From the NCBI RefSeq assembly GCF_018294505.1, contig NC_057796.1:273601906-273665905 (forward strand): a stretch of 64,000 nucleotides of DNA. Direction: 5' to 3'. How positions within the stretch are numbered: the first letter of the stretch is position 1; each line of letters begins with the position of its first letter. Origin of the DNA: Triticum aestivum. Lineage: Eukaryota > Streptophyta > Magnoliopsida > Poales > Poaceae. Positions 57,723 to 64,000 of the stretch are shown here, one piece after another. The notes under the pieces are model-generated. The model had not been told where the DNA came from. It worked only from the letters and a program-made list of their open reading frames with translations, and did not search any database. The position numbers and the translations under genes were made by a program.

Positions 57723-59831
57723 TCAATTTCCAGGTCACGGCTACTATGTACTTGATTGATATAGCCAGAGACGACCTCTCCAATACTCAAATGAGTATAG
57801 TCAGCGACGTCCAGCTTGGCCTTTCGGCGTTCCAATAATTCCTCTTTGGCAGAGCATTTGGCAAGAATAGTGGGCTGACCCGGATCAACAAATTGAGTCT
57901 TGAGTATTTCAACTTCCGGGTCAACTGTCTTCGTGGGGCTAGGAGCATCCGGATTAACAGAGCCATCAAAGGTTTCTTCAGCGGGCGGGTCAGAAGTTGG
58001 TGCCGGAGTATCATAAGCCGGCTCAGGCGGCGGCTGAGGTGTGGAAGTGTCAGGAGCAACCATTCTGAGCTCCGTTTCAGTCACATCCGTCTCTTGAGAC
58101 GGCTTATTCTTCTTTGCCCTCTTGCTGGGTTTCACTTGCACGCTGTGGATAAGTCAGAAGAGTTAATACAAAGCACGAGCAAGATAAGCATAAGGTAAAC
58201 AAAGTTAACCTTACCCTGGGGCAGTTTTGAAAGCCAGCATGCTGGATTGCATAGACTCGCCGGAGGAAGGTGAGGTTTCCTGGTAATTTGAGTCAGAAGA
58301 GTTGAGAGGTTGACGAATTAAACCCGCCAAAGATAAGACGGAACGTAAGTCAGAGATAACCTTGGTCCGGCATTTCCTGGTCACGTCAGGTAAGCCGGAG
58401 GAGAGTTCTGCATCCTTGCTGGTCCGGGTCTGCCTCCAGCTCTCATGAGTCTGTCGCTTCAAAAGAAATTGAGGGTCTTGGTAAGCTAAAGGATGTGAAA
58501 ATCTTACTTTCCGGGTCACTCTTCGGATTTTCGACCTTGGCAAAGGCTTTGAGTCCGAGGAGATTATAGTTACTTCTTCCTCAACGGCTTGGTTGTTTCC
58601 TGTATCCTCCTGAAAAAGGTTGATGTTAATAAAATGATGACAAAGGAGTCAGGAACGATAAAGGTTACCTCTTCTTCATCAGAGGTCTCATCCAGTTTCA
58701 GTAAGTCCTCCGCGCTTGGTTTCTTCTTCCTTGAGGTCCCTATCTTGGCACTCTTCCTCTCGGCTCTCTTGGCCGCTCTGGCCTGTTTGGCAGCCTCGTG
58801 ATCATACTTGACCTTCCAGAAGTTGTCATTTGCCTATGAACAATGGTAAAAGGTTAGGAGTGAAAGCAAGGTATAAACATAATAAAGGTAATGGTTGAGG
58901 ATAAATGACTCACTGCAGGGGCCGGGTTCTTCTTACAGAAAGGAAGTAAGCCAAAGGCATTACTAACCACAGTGCCTTCTTTCAACAAAGACTGGGTCAT
59001 AGCCTCCACCATATCATCTGGTAAGTCGTCAGGGCTATGACGCAGCGAGTCATCCTTCTCGCCAGAGTAAGTACACATTAAGCCGGGGCGGCGGCTTAAT
59101 GGAATCGCCCGCCGAGAAATCCAGGTCCGGACCAAGTCAATGCCGTCTAAACCATTCCCCAAAAGAGCCTTAATTTTCTTTATGGTAGGGGCAAGTGGAA
59201 TACGTTCAGCAGCAGATAATTTGTCAGCCAGTGGGTGGTTGGACTCAAGGCGCAGAGCGAGAAAGCCGGGCAGCGGGTTCTCACCAGCCGGAGAAGTATC
59301 CTGGCACTAAAACCATGTCTCGTTCCACTCCTTCGGATGGCTTGGCAGTTCTGCATAAGGGAAAAGGCAGTCTCTTCGCCGTTGGATTGAGAAACCACCG
59401 AGTTCCAGACTGGGCCCGTTGGCACGTTCATTTTCCCGGTTCAAGTAGAACAACTCTCTGAACAAAAGCAAATTTGGCTCCTCTCCAAGGTACACTTCGC
59501 AGAAGACTTGAAAGTTGCAAATATTTGACACGGAGTTGGGCCCGATGTCTTCAGGTCTGAGGTCGAAGAATTGCAAAATGGCTCTGAAGAATTTTGACCC
59601 GGGAGGAGCAAATCCCCGGTTCATATGATCCGTAAACACAATCACCTCCCCTTCCTTGGGTTGAGGTTTCTCTTCGGATGGGTTAGGAGCCCGATAGGAC
59701 ATGACCTCCTTCTTAGGAAGGTGGCCGGATTTCACGAACTCAGACAAAGAGCTCTCCGTAACAGTGGATTTAACCCAATTGCAGGTCACAGGGGCTTTGG
59801 GCGCCTTGGGTGCCATTGTGAAGATTGAAGC
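57722..59831 (-). pseudogene. Element G antisense gene with Transposase_28 domain, at least four coding exons
   Basis: Minus-strand exons by eye: 59831-58914 (ATG 59816), 58833-58669, 58609-58215 and 58142 to about 57722, where the pol deletion cuts it. Every intron has GT...AG ends, and exon lengths from the ATG (903, 165, 395) plus the next start keep one frame. The first exon starts MAPKAPKAPVTCNWVKST and has EVIVFTDHMNRGFAPPGSKF, DLRPEDIGPNSVSNICNFQV and EVYLGEEPNLLLFRELFYLN, the Transposase_28 (PF04195) signature. It then has a TAG at 59309-59307 after NETWF (Gln expected), followed by family-like sequence to KNPAPA. Exon 2 is basic (AKRAERKSAKIGTSRKKK). Exon 4 begins with an NLS-like KPSKRAKKNKPS and is then acidic and Pro-rich. 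A 5' UTR exon and TATA box lie upstream. Function unknown; a nuclear regulatory role would be speculation. Confidence 0.75.
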
Positions 59832-60409
59832 CTATGACAAAATAAAAATTCCCGGTTCAACTTTAACCCGGAAGAGAATATTTCTGAATCTATTTAGGAT
59901 GGCGGCTTAAGAAGGGGCCTAATGACATCTGGATAACTATAAAATGACATTTAAACCGCTACGGGTATCAGAGGTGGTTAAGTTTTCTTAAGACGCCAGA
60001 AGCAAGCGAGACTGACAATCGGTGTTATTTTCTTAAGCCGGTCACATGGGCTACCGTGGTAAAACAGATTCAACAGATGCAGTTTTTGGCTAAGTGTGGA
60101 ACAAACAGGTTTCACAGATTACAACTATTATTTTGGATCAAACGGTTGTTCTGAAAAGGAAAATTTTCTAGACCTAAAGCTGACACAGACAAGTTCATAA
60201 GCTCGAATGAGGCTTCTGTACAGAGAAAGGGATCTGTTTCTATCCAAAACAAGTGCGAAAACAGCTACTGCGGCAGTTTTGTATTATTTTAAGATCAGAA
60301 GAGGCGTCGGAGATGAAAGCTAGCAAAGGTTCATGACGAATGGCGACGAACACCGATGAACTCGAAGGATCTTAATGCGGATCTGAGCAAAAGGGAGGAA
60401 GGAACTTAC

Positions 60410-60560
60410 CGGCACAGGCTTGCCGCGGGGATCCGTCGCGTTTCTCTAGTCAAGTCAGGTTGATGCAGCGGCCGGAGTCGGGGAAGACGAGGAGATCCGT
60501 GGCGGCGGCAGAGCTCGAGCAGCAGAGAAGCAGCGAGAGGAAGGAGACGACTGAAGGAAA
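60410..60560 (-). other. 5' UTR exon of element G's antisense gene
   Basis: The minus-strand leader begins some 25-30 bp below the TATA box and is C/T-rich. It ends at a GTAAGT donor (plus 60404-60409). The matching acceptor TTTTGTCATAG lies 15 bp above the ATG (intron about 60409-59832). The transcription start is estimated, not observed. Confidence 0.45.
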
Positions 60561-60583
60561 GAATGGAAAAGACCTAGGTCGCG

Positions 60584-60592
60584 CTATTTATA
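60584..60592 (-). promoter_or_regulatory. TATA box of element G's antisense gene
   Basis: The reverse complement is TATAAATAG, preceded by CCCT. It lies about 290 bp inside the 3' LTR and faces away from it. Confidence 0.55.
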
Positions 60593-60880
60593 AGGGAAGG
60601 CCGACTGAGGCGGCACGAGAAACGAGGAGGTTGCACATCATTATCCAGCGGCCCCGACGCCTCGGTTTTCGGAATGGTCAATAAAGGCAAAGATCCGTTG
60701 GAAGATATGACGGAGTAAAATATGAGTTTAATTGAAGATGACGTCACAGTGGGTTAACCCGGATCCAGAAGATGACGTCACGGCGGGTTAAAACCTCCAC
60801 ACAAAACAGAAGGTTGAGGGCCAGTTCCATAAGGTTTTTAAAGATTGACATGAACCGGTTCAAATCAATCTAGGGCCTAA

Positions 60881-61397
60881 TGTTGGGGATATAACTATTC
60901 GTAAGCCGCCCAGGAGGGGTCGGGTTACGGTAAGAAGATTATCATATGAAGCCGAAGACCAAGCGTGGAGATGGCGGTTCAGTTAAGGGGCCAAGGCCCA
61001 CAGGCGATTTAAGGCCCGTAGTGATAAACCGCCATAATGGCATAACTTGTATCATAAGGCAGAATTGACTAGTCACCGAGCCGTACATTGTTTATGAGCC
61101 GGCCGGGACTCTGAGGGCCGCAGGGCATCAACCCGTGTATATAAGGGGACGACCCGGCGGCAGCTTAGGGAGATAAAACAACTCATCGAGAGCCAGGCAT
61201 AGCGTATCTCGCTCCCTGGTCAACGAAACCTCAATAATCCCAACACAACTAGACGTAGGCCTTCCTTCACCGTAAGGGGCCGAACTAGTATAACTCTCGT
61301 GTCCTTTGTCCCGTTTAGCCCCTTTAAGCTTCCTAGTTGCGACGGCTCCACAACTAAGTCCTTGCAAGAGGACATCTGCCGTGACAATTCCACGACA
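60881..61397 (+). repeat. Element G 3' LTR
   Basis: 517 bp, collinear with the 5' LTR. Preceded by CTAGGGCCTAA as a weak polypurine tract and followed by TAAAG. Confidence 0.95.
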
Positions 61398-61402
61398 TAA
61401 AG

Positions 61403-61657
61403 GGTGGTCTTTATTTCCGGTAAACTCATGATGTCTAACCGTACAGTCCGAACTGCCGAAGCAACTGTTACAGATACTTCGTGAAACGATAAATTTTACA
61501 TAGGAAAGATTTACACAGGGCCTTGATGCGTGGTTTGACGTCCCTACTGTGCCCTACTGTACGTCTGCGCCTTTGCTCTTGAGGGGGAGGGGGAGAACTC
61601 TTGAACGGGATAATATCGGCCGAATGGCCCTTGTGAGCAGGTCTTGAGAAGTCGGCG
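61403..61657 (-). other. Last segment of element E, no ORF
   Basis: Follows the right TAAAG copy of element G and continues the sequence left at 52719. A purine run (GAGGGGGAGGGGGAG) is at about 61580-61594. No coding signal. E stops here, next to a C-type LTR end. Confidence 0.45.
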
Positions 61658-61727
61658 TGATGACCCACAAGTATAGGGGAGCAATCATAGTCCTATTGAT
61701 AAGTAAGATTGTCGAACCCAACGAGGA
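61658..61727 (-). repeat. 70-bp terminal fragment of a C-type LTR
   Basis: TGATGACCCACAAGTATAGG... matches the first 70 bp of element C's LTRs (25079 and 35287) with some substitutions. It begins exactly at the LTR terminus and is cut at ACGAGGA by the CACTA insertion at 61728, so the rest of that LTR may lie beyond the CACTA. Confidence 0.8.
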
Positions 61728-62706
61728 CACTACAAAAAAAAGACACATCCGTGACATTTTGGGCCGAACGAAAAAAAATCTGTCATACGTATGACACTTC
61801 TATGACGATAATTGTGACAAAACCCGGTATCATCATAGATGTGGTGGGCTCCTACTTCTATGACAAAAAATCATGACACAAAATGGGCTTTTCGTCCTGG
61901 GCGGGCCGGAGACGCAGCTGCATGACATTCTTTGGGCCGTCCATGACGGAAAAAACCGTGGTAGAAGCGAGGGGAAGGAACATTTCGGGGAGTTCTCGGT
62001 TACGGTGGGAGGTCGGGGGTCGAGCGATGCGCATTTCTTTGGTACACATACGCGCGCGTGTGCGAGGCGTTGGGCTCTAACTGAACCCGAGCGATTGCAC
62101 TGCAGGCTACACGTTACTGAACCCGAGCAATCGATCGATGGCTGTTAACTGAACCCGATCGAGCGATTCCTTCGCTACTGCNNNNNNNNNNNNNNNNNNN
62201 NNNNNNNNNNNNNNNNNNNNNNNNNNNNNNNNNNNNNNNNNNNNNNNNNNNNNNNNNNNNNNNNNNNNNNNNNNNNNNNNNNNNNNNNNNNNNNNNNNNN
62301 NNNNNNNNNNNNNNNNNNNNNNNNNNNNNNNNNNNNNNNNNNNNNNNNNNNNNNNNNNNNNNNNNNNNNNNNNNNNNNNNNNNNNNNNNNNNNNNNNNNN
62401 NNNNNNNNNNNNNNNNNNNNNNNNNNNNNNNNNNNNNNNNNNNNNNNNNNNNNNNNNNNNNNNNNNNNNNNNNNNNNNNNNNNNNNNNNNNNNNNNNNNN
62501 NNNNNNNNNNNNNNNNNNNNNNNNNNNNNNNNNNNNNNNNNNNNNNNNNNNNNNNNNNNTGAACAGTAGACGGTGGAGGGGTGCCCGTGGAGGGGTGGTT
62601 GAACAGGACCCCGTGGTGTGGAGGGCTGGTTGAACAGTAGCCGGTGGAGTAGCGCGCGGTGGAGGCTGGATGAACAGGAGCCCGTAGAGGCTGAAGGAGG
62701 TCGACG
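61728..62706 (+). mobile_element. CACTA transposon end, second copy, opposite orientation
   Basis: Starts CACTACAAAAAAAAGACACA and matches the reverse complement of the 6842 end for about 480 bp. The preceding GGA would be its 3-bp target duplication. It contains 378 N (62182-62559) followed by the GTTCA minisatellite in reverse. Interrupted at 62706 by another CACTA. Open frames spanning the N run are artefacts. Confidence 0.8.
62182..62559. other. Assembly gap (378 N)
   Basis: Unsequenced bases within the CACTA minisatellite region. The gap probably arises from the repeat array visible at 62560-62700 and at 5870-6330. Confidence 0.99.
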
Positions 62707-64000
62707 CACTACAAAAAAATACACTTCCATGATGATACGTGTTTGTCACAGCAGGTCACGTTTTTTGTCATGCATGTACATCCATGACAAATTTATGACA
62801 GAATCAAGATAGTCATACCTATGCTGTCGTAGAAGTGTTCCATGACATTACCAAAATTATCATCACGGAAGTGTCCACTTCCATGACGATAAATCATGCG
62901 TCACAGAAGTGCTTTCGTCAAGGGTGACCGACACGTGGCATCCACTATAACGGAACGCCGTTAAGCTATCGGGTCGGGTTTTGGATCCGATAACCCGTTA
63001 ACAGCCCCGACCAATGGGGATTTTCCACGTGTAAAATCATCATTGGCTAGAGGAAACACGTGTCGGCTCATCGTTGGGACAGATGTCATCCACTCATTGG
63101 ACAGGAGGCGCCTATGATAGGTCGACACGTGGCACAGCCCAACAGTGGCCCATTCCGGTGAAAAGGCCGGCCCAGTAAAAATTAGCAGGCCGGCCCATAT
63201 AAGGCCTACTTGTGTCAGGTCCATTTAAGCCCACGACCCATACAAGATGTGCCAATTCGGCCCGTTAAAGATTTGACACCATTGCAGCCCATCGTTAGTT
63301 CGAGCCCGTTAATAGCCCGCTATATACTTGGGCTCAATATCGGCCCGATGAGATTTCGGCCTGTTAACGACCCATTTAACGGATGGGCCAATTTTCAGGA
63401 TGTACATCTTTTGGCCTTTTACCAACCCATTTAAATGTTGGGCTAATTTCCGGCCCGGTGTGTCTTTCAGCCTGTTGACGGCCCATAAATCTGATGGGCC
63501 ATTTGTAGTCGGACCTGAGTTTCGGCCTTTTAGCGGCCCATTTAAGTGTTGGGCCAATTTCTGGCCCGGTGTCACTTTCAGCCTGTTGACGGCCCATAAT
63601 CAGTTGGGCCAATTGTAGTCGGACCTGAGTTTTGGCCTTTTAGCGACCCATTTAAGTGTTGGGCCAATTCCCGGCCCTGTGTGCCTTTCGGCCTGTTAAC
63701 GGACCATAAATGAGTTGGGCCATTTGTAGTCGAACCTTAGTTTTGGCCTCTTAATGGCCCATGCCCTTCATCGTCCAATACCAGCCCGGTTTCTCTTTCG
63801 GCCTACTAAAGGCCCACAACATAGTTGGGCCATTTACAATACGACCTGACTTTCATCCTCTTAGCGGCCCATGCTCTTCGTGGTCCAATACAAGCCCGCT
63901 GTCTCTTTCGGCCTGCTAAAGGCCTACAGTATAGTTGGGCCATATGTAGCCCAAACTTAGTAACGGCCTGTTAATGGCCCGTGAAATAAATTGGGGTCAC
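62707..64000 (+). mobile_element. CACTA transposon of another family, 5' end, runs off the window
   Basis: Begins CACTACAAAAAAATACACTT, preceded by ACG (possible 3-bp target duplication). The first 200 bp hold repeated TCCATGAC/GTCATGGA words in both orientations, as in CACTA subterminal regions. From 63190 on the sequence is built of GGCCCA-rich repeats. No transposase is visible in the part present. Confidence 0.85.
63190..64000. repeat. ~110-bp subterminal repeats of the CACTA
   Basis: Units containing GCCTGTTrACGGCCCATAA recur at about 63472, 63583 and 63693, with more diverged copies before and after. Each unit has a TGGGCCAwTT word and a TCGGCCTTTTAGCGGCCCA word, giving inverted GGCCCA/TGGGCC pairs. 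Subterminal repeats of this sort are the transposase-binding sites in characterised CACTA elements; binding here is inferred. Confidence 0.8.

Larger units (their letters stand above)
52720..61397 (+). mobile_element. Element G: Ty3/gypsy (Tat-like) with antisense ORF, internally deleted
   Basis: LTRs of 517 bp at 52720-53236 and 60881-61397, with a perfect TAAAG duplication (52715-52719 and 61398-61402). I count about 20 substitutions and no indels between the LTRs (about 4 %). PBS at 53238. Gag, protease and RT lie on the plus strand (53250 to about 57720). RNase H beyond its start and integrase are missing, lost in a deletion that joins pol to the C-terminal end of an antisense ORF on the minus strand. 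Size is 8.7 kb. Pol followed by an antisense ORF is the plan of Tat-lineage elements such as Retand and RIRE2. Confidence 0.9.
9231..61657 (-). mobile_element. Element E: old Ty3/gypsy (Tat-like) retrotransposon, minus orientation, truncated and filled with insertions
   Basis: The outer host of most of the window. Its 3' LTR (element sense) is 9231-9717. The flanking GTAGCCCCCGAAC on the inner side is the reverse complement of a polypurine tract, which fixes the orientation as minus. Its own segments are 9231-10798, 40504-42458, 50987-52719 and 61398-61657; the rest is inserted DNA. They contain an antisense intron-bearing ORF with a Transposase_28 domain. No gag, pol or 5' LTR of E was found, so the element is truncated on the right. 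TSDs around each insertion (GATAC, TCCGA, TAAAG) tie the segments together. Confidence 0.7.

Noticed and set aside
58483..58508. GT...AG pair inside the third coding exon of G's antisense gene
   Set aside because: About 22 nt, too short for a plant intron, and the exon is open through it.
57893..59461. Plus-strand open frames over the antisense gene
   Set aside because: Shadows of the minus-strand exons, which carry the recognisable domain and consistent splice sites.
62107..62749. Two 207-211-codon frames
   Set aside because: They run through the 378-N gap, so most residues are unknown; the rest is minisatellite.
63190..64000. CRISPR-like or satellite array
   Set aside because: Regular GGCCCA units begin inside a CACTA TIR and fit CACTA subterminal repeats.

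Overview
The window looks like a stretch of a large, TE-saturated Triticeae genome (wheat, Aegilops or barley type). The evidence is two 1,744-bp LTRs of the BARE-1/WIS/Angela copia type, CACTA ends starting CACTACAAAAAAA, several Ty3/gypsy families with primer-binding sites of the kinds usual in this tribe, and a 4.2-kb solo LTR beginning TGTAACACCCC. I found no intact host gene, no bacterial-type operon, no tRNA or rRNA gene and no CRISPR array. Everything below was read by eye; family names are given only where the sequence itself is recognisable.

Layout. Positions 1-3300 are the only non-TE gene space: an F-box/DUF295 pseudogene (587-1365) followed by a NAC-domain (SOG1-like subgroup) pseudogene (2140-2884), with a foldback MITE between them. 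A CACTA remnant with internal tandem duplications follows and ends at 6842. A decayed copia-type gag lies on the minus strand (7827-9226). From 9231 to about 61657 the window is one old Ty3/gypsy element, called E here, lying on the minus strand and filled with later insertions: (i) B, 10799-40503, TSD GATAC, which itself carries a mosaic chromodomain-type gypsy (13281-20217, TSD GAGCT), a probable solo LTR D (24844-37540), inside D a non-autonomous LTR element C (25079-36822), and inside C's LTR a 4.2-kb solo LTR F (25941-30150, TSD TGTTG); (ii) an Angela/BARE-1-type copia (42459-50986, TSD TCCGA); (iii) G, a gypsy element of 8.7 kb (52720-61397, TSD TAAAG). The right end holds a 70-bp fragment of a C-type LTR, a CACTA end (61728) of the same family as the one ending at 6842, a 378-bp run of N, and another CACTA (62707 to the window edge) inserted into the first.

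The most interesting content is a gene-like antisense cassette carried by the gypsy elements E and G. Each lies between pol and the 3' LTR, is transcribed opposite to the element, has its own TATA box, and is split by introns whose predicted junctions (in G) keep one reading frame. It encodes a protein with the 'putative gypsy type transposon' domain (Transposase_28, PF04195). B may carry a third, weaker antisense unit. E's cassette was split into pieces by B and Angela but reads straight through once the insertions are removed. Other points of note are G's gag-pro-RT frame with only four stop codons, TAG stops at the same protease/RT junction in B and G, an RT catalytic substitution in B, and an element with two unlike LTRs sharing one target-site duplication.
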